Source: Actinomycetota bacterium (GTDB lineage: Bacteria > Actinomycetota > Actinomycetes > S36-B12 > CAIYMF01). Taken from it: DNA of 54,055 bases. The stretch covers positions 1 to 54,055 of the forward strand of contig JAIUOK010000033.1 of the NCBI GenBank assembly GCA_020161245.1, read 5' to 3'. Under the pieces are notes generated by a model. The model was not told the DNA's origin. It searched no databases and worked only from the letters and a program-made list of their open reading frames with translations. The position numbers and the translations under genes are program-made. Shown piece after piece: positions 39,795 to 48,605 of the stretch (its first letter is position 1; every line of letters starts with the position of its first letter).

Positions 39795-41423
39795 TCAGGC
39801 GTCGTCGCGCGGCTCGGGCCGCGGCGGCCGGATCACCTTGACGTGGCCGGAGCTCGGTGCCGGACGCGGCTCGGGCCGGGCCGGGGCCGCCTGCTGCTCG
39901 GGCGCGGGGGCCGGCTCGGCCGGCTCGGCCGGCTCGGCCGGCTCGGCCGGCTCGGCCGGCAACTGAGGCGCGGGCGCCGGGCCCGGCGGCACCGGGGCAG
40001 CCGGGGCAGTTGGCACGGGGGCGGCGGGGGCAGCGGGGGCAGCGGGCGCGGGCGTCGGGGGCGCCACGACGGCGGGCTGCTCCCCGGTCGGCAGGTCGTG
40101 CAGGGCCACCGGCTCCTCGGTCCGCGCGGGTGCCGGGGCCGGTGCGGGAGCCGCGGCGGAAGCGGCGGCGGGCGCAGCGATCGTCGTGACGTTGCGCGTC
40201 AGGGGCGCGGCTGCCGGAGCGGCAGGGGCAGTCGGGGCGTCGGGGCGGGCGGCCGGGGCCGGGGCGGATCCGGCGTCCGGGGCGGGGGGCAGGGCGTCGG
40301 TGCTGCGCGAGCGGCGCCCCCACAGCCAGGCGCCGGCCAGGACGAGGGCGATGACTCCGCCGAACACCCACACGACCGGCGACGACGACCCCTGGGCGGC
40401 GGCGGTGGTGGAGCCGGCCAGCGCGGTGTCGCCGCCCGGCTCGGGGGCCGCCTCGGTGGGGCCGGCCGACGGGGCCGGCGCCTCGGGGAGGTCGAGGTCG
40501 CCGACCGGCGTCACCTTGGCGGCGTTGGCGAAGCCCCAGCTGAGCAGGGCCTTGGCGATGTCCTCGGTGTGCTGGGTGGCGCGCAGCATGGTCACGCCGA
40601 GCCGGCGGCCCTTGCGCTCGGCGGCGCCCCAGAAGGTGCGGCCCGCCTTGGTGGTCCAGCCGGTCTTGCCGCCGATCGCGCCGCCGTACCCGTGCAGCAG
40701 CAGGCGGTTCTGCGTGTAGATCTTGTAGGTCGACCGCTTCTTGCCCTTCTTGGCCGGTCGGCCCGGGAAGTCGTAGGCGATCGTCGCGGTGACCTCGCGG
40801 AACTGGTCGTTCTGCATCGCCGCCCGCGCGATGACCGCGAGGTCGAAGGCGCTGGTGACCATGCCGTCGGCGTCGAGGCCGCTCGAGTTCTTCACCACGG
40901 TGTCGTCGGCGCCGAGCTCGTCGGCGACGGCCTGCATGTCGCGGACCGTCTTCTTCATGCCGCCGTTGGCGCCCGCGAGCGCGGCCGCGGCGTCGTTGCC
41001 CGAGGGCAGCAGGAGCCCGTGGTAGAGGTCCCACACCGTGTACGTGGCGTCCGGGACGACCCCTACGCGGCCGCCGTCGGCGGAGGCCTCCTCCCACGTG
41101 ACCGTGTGCTCGAGCTTCGGGTCGAGCGTGCGCATGAGCGTGAGCGCGGTGAGCGTCTTGATGGTGCTGGCAGGCCGGCCTATGCGGTGGGGGTACTTGG
41201 CGGCGAGCACCTCGCCGGTGTCGAGGTCGAAGAGCACCCACGAGCCGGCGACCACCTTCGGCAAGGGGGCCGCCCCGGGCCCGCGGTCGACGACGACCTT
41301 CGTCGTCGCCATCTTCGGCCCCCCGCGGACGTCGTCGGCGTGCGCGGGCGCCGCAGCCGCCATCCCCAGGAGCGCGGCGAGACCGCCGGCCAGGAGGCCG
41401 GTGACGACGGGGCGGCGCAGCAC
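39795..41423 (-). CDS. D-alanyl-D-alanine carboxypeptidase (PBP5/S11 family) with a long Pro/Ala tail
   Basis: The roughly 542-residue protein trims the terminal D-Ala of peptidoglycan pentapeptides. From GTG 41423 it has a signal peptide ('VTGLLAGGLAALLGMAAAAPAHA'). The S11 motifs follow: 'PASTIKTLTAL' (SxxK), 'LLPSGNDAA' (SxN) and 'IGGKTGWTTKA' (KTG). A C-terminal membrane anchor ('VVWVFGGVIALVLAGAWLWG') comes next, then an unusually long tail of about 185 residues, nearly all Pro, Ala and Glu. It includes five repeats of A-E-P and is presumably cytoplasmic. A TACCCT hexamer 6 bases upstream of GTG 41423 supports that start over ATG 41471. Confidence 0.9.
   Translation of the reverse strand: MLRRPVVTGLLAGGLAALLGMAAAAPAHADDVRGGPKMATTKVVVDRGPGAAPLPKVVAGSWVLFDLDTGEVLAAKYPHRIGRPASTIKTLTALTLMRTLDPKLEHTVTWEEASADGGRVGVVPDATYTVWDLYHGLLLPSGNDAAAALAGANGGMKKTVRDMQAVADELGADDTVVKNSSGLDADGMVTSAFDLAVIARAAMQNDQFREVTATIAYDFPGRPAKKGKKRSTYKIYTQNRLLLHGYGGAIGGKTGWTTKAGRTFWGAAERKGRRLGVTMLRATQHTEDIAKALLSWGFANAAKVTPVGDLDLPEAPAPSAGPTEAAPEPGGDTALAGSTTAAAQGSSSPVVWVFGGVIALVLAGAWLWGRRSRSTDALPPAPDAGSAPAPAARPDAPTAPAAPAAAPLTRNVTTIAAPAAASAAAPAPAPAPARTEEPVALHDLPTGEQPAVVAPPTPAPAAPAAPAAPVPTAPAAPVPPGPAPAPQLPAEPAEPAEPAEPAEPAPAPEQQAAPARPEPRPAPSSGHVKVIRPPRPEPRDDA
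39911..39960. repeat. 9-bp tandem repeat inside the carboxypeptidase tail
   Basis: The unit CCGGCTCGG occurs five and a half times in perfect tandem. On the minus strand it encodes the repeated A-E-P tripeptide of the tail. The 9-base unit keeps the frame, so slippage would lengthen or shorten the tail without breaking the gene. Confidence 0.9.
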
Positions 41424-41538
41424 CGCACGAGGGTAACCCGGCGACCGCCCGACGCCGACCTTCAGGCGCACGGGTGCCCACCCCTGTGGACGCCCTCACA
41501 CCGGCGTCCCCGCACGGACGCGGCGGTACACGCGCCAC

Positions 41539-41544
41539 TAGCGT
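41539..41544 (+). promoter_or_regulatory. Putative -10 element (TAGCGT) for the mutase large-subunit gene
   Basis: TAGCGT lies 57 bases before ATG 41602 in the divergent gap with the carboxypeptidase gene. The rest of the 178-base gap shows no other recognisable element apart from the carboxypeptidase TACCCT. Confidence 0.35.
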
Positions 41545-41601
41545 GGAGCCGGTCGTCCGCGAGCGTCGGACCTGCCAGACCAGCATCGAGAGGGATGGGT
41601 C

Positions 41602-43182
41602 ATGGTGCGCCACACCGAGTCCGGTCTTCCGTTCGAGCCCGTCTACGGGCCGTCGTCGCTCGACGGCTGGGACCCCGCGGAGAGGATCGGCGAGCCCGGC
41701 GCGTACCCGTTCACGCGCGGCGTCTACCCGACGATGTACACGGGCAAGCCGTGGACCATGCGGCAGTACGCCGGCTTCGGGACGGCGGCGGAGTCCAACG
41801 AGCGCTACAAGCAGCTGATCGCGGCCGGGACCATGGGCCTGTCGGTCGCCTTCGACCTGCCGACGCAGATGGGCTACGACTCCGACCACCCGCTCGCCCA
41901 CGGCGAGGTCGGCAAGGTCGGCGTGGCCATCGACTCGATCGACGACATGCGCGTGCTGTTCGGCGGCATCCCGCTGGGCGAGGTGTCGACGTCGATGACG
42001 ATCAACGCGCCCGCGGCCGTGCTCCTGCTGCTCTACCAGCTCGTCGCCGAGGAGCAGGGCGTCGCGTCCAGCGCCCTGACGGGCACGATCCAGAACGACG
42101 TGCTCAAGGAGTACATCGCCCGCGGCACCTACATCTACCCGCCGGCGCAGTCGCTGCGGCTCATCACCGACATCTTCGGGTACTGCAAGAGCGAGATCCC
42201 GCGGTGGAACACCATCTCGATCTCGGGCTACCACATGGCCGAGGCGGGGGCGACGCCCGCGCAGGAGATCGCCTTCACCCTCGCCGACGGAATCGAGTAC
42301 GTGCGTGCCGCCGTGGCCTCCGGCATGGACGTCGACGAGTTCGCGCCGCGCCTGGCCTTCTTCTTCGTGGCCCGCACGACGCTGCTCGAGGAGGTCGCCA
42401 AGTTCCGCGCGGCCCGGCGCATCTGGGCGCGGGTGATGAAGGAGGAGTTCGGCGCCAAGAACCCCAAGAGCCAGATGCTGCGGTTCCACACGCAGACGGC
42501 TGGCGTCCAGCTCACTGCGCAGCAGCCCGAGGTCAACCTCGTTCGCGTCGCGATCCAGGGGCTCGGCGCCGTGCTCGGCGGTACGCAGTCGCTGCACACC
42601 AACTCCTTCGACGAGGCCATCGCGCTGCCGACCGCGAAGGCGGCCCGCCTCGCCCTGCGCACGCAGCAGGTCCTCGCCTACGAGACCGACGTGACCGCGA
42701 CGGTCGACCCGTTCGCGGGCTCGTACGTCGTCGAGTCGCTGACCGACGAGGTCGAGGCGGCGGCGCTCGAGCTGATGCGCCAGGTCGAGGACATGGGCGG
42801 CGCCGTCAAGGCGATCGAGCGGGGCTTCCAGAAGGGTGAGATCGAGCGGTCGGCGTACGCCGTGTCGCAGCAGATCGACGCCGGGGAGCGCGTCGTCGTG
42901 GGCGTCAACCGGTTCACGGTCGAGGAGGAGGAGCACTACGAGCCCCTCCGCGTCGACCCGGCGATCGAGGACGAGCAGGTGGCCCGGCTCGAGAAGCTGC
43001 GCGCGGAGCGCGACCAGGGCGCGGTCGACCGCGCGCTGGCCGCCGTGAAGCAGGCGGCGTCGGGGTCGGACAACGTGCTCTACCCCCTGCGCGACGCCCT
43101 GCGCGCCCGGGCCACCGTGGGCGAGACCTCCGACGCGCTGCGCGAGGTGTGGGGGCTCTACACGCCGGCCGACGTCTTCTAG
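41602..43182 (+). CDS. Methylmalonyl-CoA mutase large (catalytic) subunit, lacking the B12 domain
   Basis: The 526-residue protein is the TIM-barrel substrate-binding half of a B12 acyl-CoA mutase. Marks are '[21 protein letters not shown]', '[20 protein letters not shown]', '[21 protein letters not shown]', '[18 protein letters not shown]' and '[14 protein letters not shown]'. Tyr56 in 'RQYAGF' and the Arg of 'EYIARGTY' match residues that in studied mutases favour methylmalonyl-CoA over isobutyryl-CoA. There is no C-terminal cobalamin domain, so it needs a separate subunit; the one at 3486-3914 is the obvious candidate. ATG 41602 follows GAGAGGGATGG. Confidence 0.93.
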   Translation: MVRHTESGLPFEPVYGPSSLDGWDPAERIGEPGAYPFTRGVYPTMYTGKPWTMRQYAGFGTAAESNERYKQLIAAGTMGLSVAFDLPTQMGYDSDHPLAHGEVGKVGVAIDSIDDMRVLFGGIPLGEVSTSMTINAPAAVLLLLYQLVAEEQGVASSALTGTIQNDVLKEYIARGTYIYPPAQSLRLITDIFGYCKSEIPRWNTISISGYHMAEAGATPAQEIAFTLADGIEYVRAAVASGMDVDEFAPRLAFFFVARTTLLEEVAKFRAARRIWARVMKEEFGAKNPKSQMLRFHTQTAGVQLTAQQPEVNLVRVAIQGLGAVLGGTQSLHTNSFDEAIALPTAKAARLALRTQQVLAYETDVTATVDPFAGSYVVESLTDEVEAAALELMRQVEDMGGAVKAIERGFQKGEIERSAYAVSQQIDAGERVVVGVNRFTVEEEEHYEPLRVDPAIEDEQVARLEKLRAERDQGAVDRALAAVKQAASGSDNVLYPLRDALRARATVGETSDALREVWGLYTPADVF

Positions 43183-43202
43183 GCGGGCCCGCGCCCGGAA
43201 TG

Positions 43203-43250
43203 CGGGATCGAGGGGCACCTATCGGTCTAGACCGATAGGTGCCTGTCCCG
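43203..43250. terminator. Perfect 30-base palindrome, probable terminator after the mutase gene
   Basis: The 30 bases 43214-43243 are an exact palindrome with half-site GGCACCTATCGGTCT and no loop at the DNA level. Outer CGGGA (43203-43207) and TCCCG (43246-43250) extend the hairpin. It begins about 20 bases after the stop. The absence of a spacer also makes it a possible protein-binding site. Confidence 0.7.
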
Positions 43251-43387
43251 TTCTGCGGACCGCGCGGAGCCCGTCGCGGCGGGCCGGTTGTGACGTACGC
43301 GTGACGCCCTGTTCACCTGGATCACGACTCGGTCTCGGAAGGGCCCGGATCGCAGGGGAGGCTTCTCGTCGGCATCCCCCGCACCAC

Positions 43388-43393
43388 TAGGGT
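43388..43393 (+). promoter_or_regulatory. Putative -10 element (TAGGGT) of the nucleoside uptake operon
   Basis: TAGGGT lies 55 bases before the TTG start of the BMP gene. TTCACC near 43312 is too far away to be its -35, so the -35 is not assigned. Confidence 0.35.
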
Positions 43394-43445
43394 CGGAGCT
43401 GCATCGCCCGGCAGTGTCGCCTGGGCGTCAGGAAGAAGGAGTCCC

Positions 43446-43459
43446 CCCTTGTACAAGGG
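43446..43459. promoter_or_regulatory. Perfect palindrome over the BMP start codon
   Basis: CCCTTGTACAAGGG is a 14-base perfect palindrome. Bases 4-6 of it (TTG, 43449-43451) are the start codon of the BMP lipoprotein gene. It follows GAAGGAG directly. In RNA it could hide the start codon; in DNA it could be an operator. Confidence 0.45.
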
Positions 43460-44525
43460 CTTGAAGATCGCCGCGGCGCTGTTCGCGAGCGCCCTCGCCC
43501 TCGCGGCGTGCGGCAGCAACAGCGGCGGCGGCACCAGCAGCTCCGCAGCCCCCTCGGACAGCGCGTCCTCGTCCGCCCCCGCCTCCGACGTCAAGGTCGG
43601 CCTCGCGTACGACATCGGCGGTCGTGGCGACCAGTCGTTCAACGACGCCGCCGCCGCCGGTCTCGACAAGGCCGCCTCGGAGTTCGGCGTCGAGGTCAAG
43701 GAGCTCGAGGCGACCCAGGGCGAGACCGACGCCCAGAAGGAGGAGCGCCTGCGCTCCCTCGCCGACGAGGGCTACAACCCGATCATCGCGGTGGGCTTCG
43801 CCTACGCCGTGGCGCTCGGCAAGGTCGCGCCGGACTACCCGGACATCAACTTCGCGATCGTCGACGACGCCTCGCTGTCGGAGAAGAACCCGAACGTCGC
43901 CAGCCTCGTGTTCGCCGAGAACGAGGGCTCGTTCCTCGTCGGCGCGATCGCGGCGCAGGCCTCGAAGACCGGCAACATCGGCTTCGTCGGCGGCGTCAAC
44001 GTCCCGCTGATCCAGAAGTTCCAGGCCGGCTACGTCGCCGGCGCCCAGGCCGTCAACAAGGACATCAAGGTCCAGGTCAAGTACCTCACCGAGCCCCCGG
44101 ACTTCTCCGGCTTCGGCGACCCGGCCAAGGGCAAGACCGCTGCCGCAGGCATGTTCGAGAACGGCGCCGACGTGGTCTACCACGCGGCGGGCGGCTCGGG
44201 CTCCGGCGTGTTCGAGGCCGCGAAGGCCGCGGGCGGCCTTGCCATCGGCGTCGACTCCGACCAGTACCTGACGGCTCCGGCCGAGCTCAAGGACGTGATC
44301 ATCACCTCGATGCTCAAGCGCGTCGACGTGGCGGTCTACAACGAGATCAAGTCGGTCGTCGACGGCTCGCCGCTGAAGGGTGTCAACACCTTCGGCCTCG
44401 AGCAGGACGGTGTCGGCTACTCGAAGAGCAACCCGGCGGTCCAGCCCTACGAGGCCAAGACCGACGAGCTGCGCCAGCAGATCATCGACGGCACCATCAC
44501 GGTTCCCGAGACGCCGGCCAGCTGA
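43449..44525 (+). CDS. BMP-family substrate-binding lipoprotein (nucleoside ABC importer)
   Basis: The 358-residue lipoprotein has a type II signal with lipobox 'LALAACGSN', a Ser/Ala linker, and a BMP (PnrA/BmpA) fold: 'VGLAYDIGGRGDQSFNDAAAAG', 'ADEGYNPIIAVGFAYA', 'VGGVNVPLIQKFQAGYVAGA', 'ADVVYHAAGGSGSGVFEAA' and 'GVDSDQYL'. These proteins capture purine or pyrimidine nucleosides for an ABC importer. The start is TTG 43449, preceded by GAAGGAG. The ATPase and two permeases follow, then cdd and deoA, which supports nucleosides as the cargo. A terminator hairpin after the gene should make this subunit more abundant than the rest. Confidence 0.93.
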   Translation: MYKGLKIAAALFASALALAACGSNSGGGTSSSAAPSDSASSSAPASDVKVGLAYDIGGRGDQSFNDAAAAGLDKAASEFGVEVKELEATQGETDAQKEERLRSLADEGYNPIIAVGFAYAVALGKVAPDYPDINFAIVDDASLSEKNPNVASLVFAENEGSFLVGAIAAQASKTGNIGFVGGVNVPLIQKFQAGYVAGAQAVNKDIKVQVKYLTEPPDFSGFGDPAKGKTAAAGMFENGADVVYHAAGGSGSGVFEAAKAAGGLAIGVDSDQYLTAPAELKDVIITSMLKRVDVAVYNEIKSVVDGSPLKGVNTFGLEQDGVGYSKSNPAVQPYEAKTDELRQQIIDGTITVPETPAS

Positions 44526-44544
44526 TCCCCGCACGACCCTGATG

Positions 44545-44576
44545 ACGGGGGGCGCGCCGCACGGCGCGCCCCCCGT
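44545..44576 (+). terminator. Hairpin (attenuating terminator) between the BMP and ATPase genes
   Basis: A perfect 14-bp stem, ACGGGGGGCGCGCC with GGCGCGCCCCCCGT, encloses a 4-base loop and is followed by TCCCTCC. It sits 19 bases after the BMP stop and before a separate -10 (TAGCGT 44606-44611). Confidence 0.8.
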
Positions 44577-44605
44577 TCCCTCCTCCGGGCCCGCTGCCGC
44601 GCGTG

Positions 44606-44611
44606 TAGCGT
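44606..44611 (+). promoter_or_regulatory. Putative -10 element (TAGCGT) for the ABC transporter genes
   Basis: TAGCGT lies 68 bases before GTG 44674, downstream of the hairpin at 44545-44576. It would let the ATPase and permease genes be transcribed separately from the binding protein. Confidence 0.35.
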
Positions 44612-44673
44612 GCGGACCGGGCCCGGCGTCGTTCCCACAGTCGGACGGCCGTGCCAGCCGACTGCGTCGAGGA

Positions 44674-46221
44674 GTGATCCCCATCAGCACCGACACCAGC
44701 GCCGCCGTCCCACCCGCGGTCGAGCTGCGCGACATCACCAAGACCTTCCCGGGCGTGGTGGCCAACAAGGACATCAACCTGCTGGTGCGCCGCGGGACCG
44801 TGCACGCCGTCGTCGGCGAGAACGGCGCCGGCAAGAGCACGCTCATGAAGACGCTGTACGGGATGCACCGCCCCGACAGCGGCACCATCGCCCTCGACGG
44901 CCAGCAGGTCTCGCTCGCGAGTCCGAGCGATGCGATCGACCGCGGCGTCGGCATGGTGCACCAGCACTTCCAGCTCGCCGACAACCTGACGGTGCTCGAG
45001 AACGTCGTGCTCGGCTCCGAGCCGCGCCGCGGCGTCCGCCTCGACTTCGCCGAGGCCCGGCGCCGGATCATGGACATCAGCGACCGCTACGGCCTCGACG
45101 TGCGGCCCGACGTCCTCGTCGAGGAGCTCGGCGTCGGCGAGCGGCAGCGCGTGGAGATCCTCAAGGTGCTCTACCGCGGCGCCCGCACCCTCATCCTCGA
45201 CGAGCCCACCGCCGTGCTCGTGCCGCAGGAGGTGGACGAGCTCTTCGGGGCGCTGCGCGAGCTCAAGTCCGAGGGCCTGGCGATCATCTTCATCTCCCAC
45301 AAGCTCGACGAGGTGCTCGCCGTCGCCGACGAGATCACCGTCATCCGCCGCGGCACCACCGTCGCGACCGTGCTCCCCACCGAGGTCACGTCGCGCAAGC
45401 TGGCCGAGCTCATGGTCGGCAGCGAGCTGCCCACCCCCGAGACCCGCGAGTCGACGGTGACCGACGTCGCCGAGCTGGTTGTGTCGGGCGTGACCCTCGT
45501 CGACCGGTCCGGCCGCGAGCTGCTGGCCGACGTGTCGTTCACCATCCACCGCGGCGAGGTCCTGGGCATCGCGGGCGTCGAGGGCAACGGCCAGGCCGAG
45601 CTCGTCGAGACCCTCATGGGCATGCGCCGGGCCACCTCCGGCACGGTGGTGCTCGGCTCCGACGACGTCACCTCGTGGTCGACCCGGCGCCGCCGCGAGT
45701 CCGGCATGGCCTACATCGCCGAGGACCGCATCCGCCACGGGCTTCTGCTCGAGTCGCCCCTGTGGGAGAACCGCATGCTGGGGCACCAGACCCAGGCGCC
45801 CAACAGCCGCGGGCCCCTGCTCGACATCAAGGGCGCCCGCAAGGACACGCAGCGCATCGTCGACGAGTACGACGTCCGGACGCCGTCCATCGACGTGCTG
45901 GCCTCCGCGCTCTCCGGAGGCAACCAGCAGAAGCTCATCGTCGGGCGTGAGATGAGCAGCGAGCCCACGCTGCTCATCGCCTCCCATCCCACGCGCGGCG
46001 TCGACGTCGGCGCCCAGGCGGCGATCTGGGACCTGCTGCGCGAGGCGCGCGCCAAGGGCCTCGCCGTGCTGCTCATCTCGGCCGACCTCGACGAGCTGAT
46101 CGGCCTGTCGGACTCCCTCAAGGTGATGCTGCGCGGCCGGCTGGTCGCGGACGCCGACCCGGCGACGGTCACCCCCGAGCAGCTCGGCTCGGCCATGACG
46201 GGCGCGGAGGGTGCTGCCTGA
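44674..46221 (+). CDS. ABC transporter ATP-binding protein, double-domain (nucleoside/BMP type)
   Basis: The roughly 515-residue protein holds two ABC domains. The first has Walker A 'GENGAGKST', signature 'LGVGERQRVEIL' (Gly where LSVG is usual) and Walker B 'LILDEPTAVL'. The second has a degenerate Walker A ('GVEGNGQAE'), intact 'LSGGNQQKLIVGRE' and the altered Walker B 'LLIASHPTRGVDVG', as normal for this RbsA/YufO-like family. The start is uncertain. GTG 44674 overlaps GAGGAG, while the in-frame ATC at 44683, ideally spaced from it, precedes 'STDTSAAV' where relatives usually have Met. Its stop overlaps the first permease start (TGATG). Confidence 0.93.
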   Translation: MIPISTDTSAAVPPAVELRDITKTFPGVVANKDINLLVRRGTVHAVVGENGAGKSTLMKTLYGMHRPDSGTIALDGQQVSLASPSDAIDRGVGMVHQHFQLADNLTVLENVVLGSEPRRGVRLDFAEARRRIMDISDRYGLDVRPDVLVEELGVGERQRVEILKVLYRGARTLILDEPTAVLVPQEVDELFGALRELKSEGLAIIFISHKLDEVLAVADEITVIRRGTTVATVLPTEVTSRKLAELMVGSELPTPETRESTVTDVAELVVSGVTLVDRSGRELLADVSFTIHRGEVLGIAGVEGNGQAELVETLMGMRRATSGTVVLGSDDVTSWSTRRRRESGMAYIAEDRIRHGLLLESPLWENRMLGHQTQAPNSRGPLLDIKGARKDTQRIVDEYDVRTPSIDVLASALSGGNQQKLIVGREMSSEPTLLIASHPTRGVDVGAQAAIWDLLREARAKGLAVLLISADLDELIGLSDSLKVMLRGRLVADADPATVTPEQLGSAMTGAEGAA

Positions 46222-47339
46222 TGTCCGGACGCTTCAGCCTCAAGCGCATCGGCCTCGCGGTCGCCGCGCCGGTCCTCGCGATCGTGTTCGCGATGCTGGT
46301 GACGTCGGTCGTGCTCCTGGCCGCGGGCAACAACCCGCTGCAGGCCTACTCGACGATGCTGGCCCAGCTGGGCAAACCGCGCATCCAGGTCAACATCCTC
46401 AACTCCGCGACGACGTACTACCTGTCGGCGATCGCGGTCGCCATCGGCTTCCGGATGAACCTGTTCAACATCGGCGTCGACGGCCAGTACCGCCTCGCCG
46501 CCATGCTCGCCGCGGCGGTCGGCGGCGCCATCGCCATCCCGGCGCCGTTCCACGCGCTCGTCGTCATCCTCGTCGCGATGCTGGTCGGCGCGTTCTGGGC
46601 CGGCATCGCCGGCCTGCTCAAGACCACGCGAGGCGTCAGCGAGGTCATCTCGACGATCATGCTGAACTTCATCGCGACCGGCATCGTCGCCTATCTGCTG
46701 ACGCCGGGCCGGCTGGCCGAGACGACGCAGGGCTCCAACAACATCGGCACCAAGCCGATCCCCGAGAGCGGCCAGGTGCCCGGCCTCGCGATCATCCCCG
46801 GCGCGGGCCGCAACGAGGTGTACGGCCTCATCGTGCTCGCGATCCTCATCGGCATCGGCTACTGGTTCCTGCTCAGCCGCACGCGGTTCGGCTTCGACCT
46901 GCGCGCCACCGGCTCGTCGGAGCCTGCCGCCGTCGCCAGCGGTGTCGACGTCAAGCGCATGGTCGTCTACGCGATGCTGCTGTCCGGCGCGGTCGCCGGC
47001 CTCGTGGGCATGCCCCAGCTGCTCGGGTCGTCGTACACGTACAGCCTCGACTTCCCGACCGGCCTCGGCTTCACGGGCATCGCCATCGCGCTGCTCGGCC
47101 GCAACTCGCCGATCGGCATCGCGTTCGGCGCCCTGCTGTGGTCGTTCCTCGACAACAGCTCCAACAGCCTCGAGTTCGAGGGTGTCCCGAAGCAGACCGT
47201 GCTGATCATGCAGGGCGTGATCGTCCTGTCGATCGTCATCGCCTACGAGCTGGTCCGCCGCTACCGGATCCGCCAGGTCGCCCGCGACGTGGGCCGCCAG
47301 CTCGCCGCCACCGCGCCCGAGAAGGAGGCCGTGGCATGA
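46221..47339 (+). CDS. ABC transporter permease 1 (nucleoside, BPD_transp_2)
   Basis: The 372-residue protein has about ten membrane segments and the BPD_transp_2 pattern: 'GFRMNLFNIGVDGQYRLAAML', 'GVSEVISTIMLNFIA' (the coupling-helix region), 'RTRFGFDLRATGSSEPAAVASGV' and 'GFTGIAIALLGRNSPIGIAFGA'. It matches NupP-like permeases of nucleoside importers. ATG 46221 overlaps the ATPase stop, and its own stop overlaps the second permease (ATGA). Confidence 0.93.
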   Translation: MSGRFSLKRIGLAVAAPVLAIVFAMLVTSVVLLAAGNNPLQAYSTMLAQLGKPRIQVNILNSATTYYLSAIAVAIGFRMNLFNIGVDGQYRLAAMLAAAVGGAIAIPAPFHALVVILVAMLVGAFWAGIAGLLKTTRGVSEVISTIMLNFIATGIVAYLLTPGRLAETTQGSNNIGTKPIPESGQVPGLAIIPGAGRNEVYGLIVLAILIGIGYWFLLSRTRFGFDLRATGSSEPAAVASGVDVKRMVVYAMLLSGAVAGLVGMPQLLGSSYTYSLDFPTGLGFTGIAIALLGRNSPIGIAFGALLWSFLDNSSNSLEFEGVPKQTVLIMQGVIVLSIVIAYELVRRYRIRQVARDVGRQLAATAPEKEAVA

Positions 47340-48601
47340 GCGCCACGCTCGAGACCCCCGCCGCGGCGCCGGCGGAGCAGCCCAAGCGCAAGCTCGGGTC
47401 CTCCAAGGTCTGGCGCATCGTCTACCTGCTGACGCTGCTCGTGCTGCTGCTCTCCGTGGTGCGCACGATCACCGGCGTCGCGAACCTGACCTCGTCGGGC
47501 ACGATCGCCGCGGCGCTCGGGCTGTCAGTCCCCATCGCCATGGCCGGTCTGGGCGGCCTGTGGTCGGAGCGCTCCGGTGTGGTCAACATCGGCCTCGAGG
47601 GCATGATGATCCTCGGCACGTTCGGCGCCGGATGGGCCGGCTACCAGTGGGGCCCGTGGGTCGGCCTCGTCGTCGCCATCGGCTTCGGCGCCCTCGGCGG
47701 CCTGCTGCACGCCGTCGCGACCGTCACGTTCGCCGTCGACCAGATCGTGTCCGGTGTCGCGATCAACATCCTCGCGGTGGGCCTCACGCAGTTCCTCGCC
47801 GCCGAGCTGTTCACCGGCGTCGAGGGCGGCGGCGCCACGCAGTCGCCGCGCATCCCGCCCATGGGCACCGTGACCCTGCCGGGCATCTCCAGCGCCGCGC
47901 AGTGGGTGGCCGATCAGGGCTGGTTCCTGATCTCCGACATCGGCGGGATCATCGCCGGCGTCACCACCGACGTCAGCTACATCACGATCATCGCGATCCT
48001 GTGCCTGTTCGGATCGTGGTTCCTGCTGTGGCGCACCGCGTTCGGGCTGCGACTCCGCTCCTGCGGCGAGGCTCCGTACGCCGCCGCCACCCTCGGCGTG
48101 AAGGTGATGCGCTACAAGTACATCGCGGTGATCGTGTCCGGCGCCCTCGCCGGCCTCGGCGGCGCGTACCTCGCCATCGTGGCGGCGCAGATCTACCGCG
48201 AGGGGCAGACGGCGGGGCGCGGCTACATCGGTCTGGCAGCGATGATCTTCGGCAACTGGCGGCCGGGCGGCCTGGCCGCCGGCGCCGGACTGTTCGGCTA
48301 CACCGACGCGCTCCAGCTGCGCGGCGGCGGCGCGGTCCACGCGCTGCTCCTGCTCACAGCGATCGCCCTCGCCGGGTACGGCGTGTGGCTGCTGTACAAG
48401 CGCCGCGCCGTCGGCGGCATCGTCTCGATCGTCGTCGCCGTCCTGGTCGCTCTCTGGTACGCCACCACCGACGACGTGCCTCCGCAGGTCGCGTTCGTGA
48501 CGCCGTACGTCGCCACGCTGCTGGTGCTGTCGCTGGCGTCTCAACGGCTGCGCATGCCGGCGGCCGACGGCAAGCCCTATCTGAAGGGCGAGGAGCATTA
48601 G
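47336..48601 (+). CDS. ABC transporter permease 2 (nucleoside, BPD_transp_2)
   Basis: The 421-residue permease has about ten to eleven membrane segments. It carries 'LGLSVPIAMAGLGGLWSERSG', 'VVNIGLEGMMILGTF', 'VDQIVSGVAINILAVG', 'LRLRSCGEAPYAAATLGV' and 'GYIGLAAMIFGNWRPGGL', the NupQ-like pattern. It forms the channel with permease 1. Two extra C-terminal hydrophobic segments (about residues 345-405) are longer than in most relatives. The cdd gene starts 4 bases after the stop. Confidence 0.92.
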   Translation: MSATLETPAAAPAEQPKRKLGSSKVWRIVYLLTLLVLLLSVVRTITGVANLTSSGTIAAALGLSVPIAMAGLGGLWSERSGVVNIGLEGMMILGTFGAGWAGYQWGPWVGLVVAIGFGALGGLLHAVATVTFAVDQIVSGVAINILAVGLTQFLAAELFTGVEGGGATQSPRIPPMGTVTLPGISSAAQWVADQGWFLISDIGGIIAGVTTDVSYITIIAILCLFGSWFLLWRTAFGLRLRSCGEAPYAAATLGVKVMRYKYIAVIVSGALAGLGGAYLAIVAAQIYREGQTAGRGYIGLAAMIFGNWRPGGLAAGAGLFGYTDALQLRGGGAVHALLLLTAIALAGYGVWLLYKRRAVGGIVSIVVAVLVALWYATTDDVPPQVAFVTPYVATLLVLSLASQRLRMPAADGKPYLKGEEH

Positions 48602-48605
48602 CGCC

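Noticed and set aside
45966..46000. Broken Walker B in the second domain of the ABC ATPase (IASHPTRGVD)
   Set aside because: A degenerate second nucleotide site is normal in RbsA/BMP-type double ATPases, so this is not a sign of decay.
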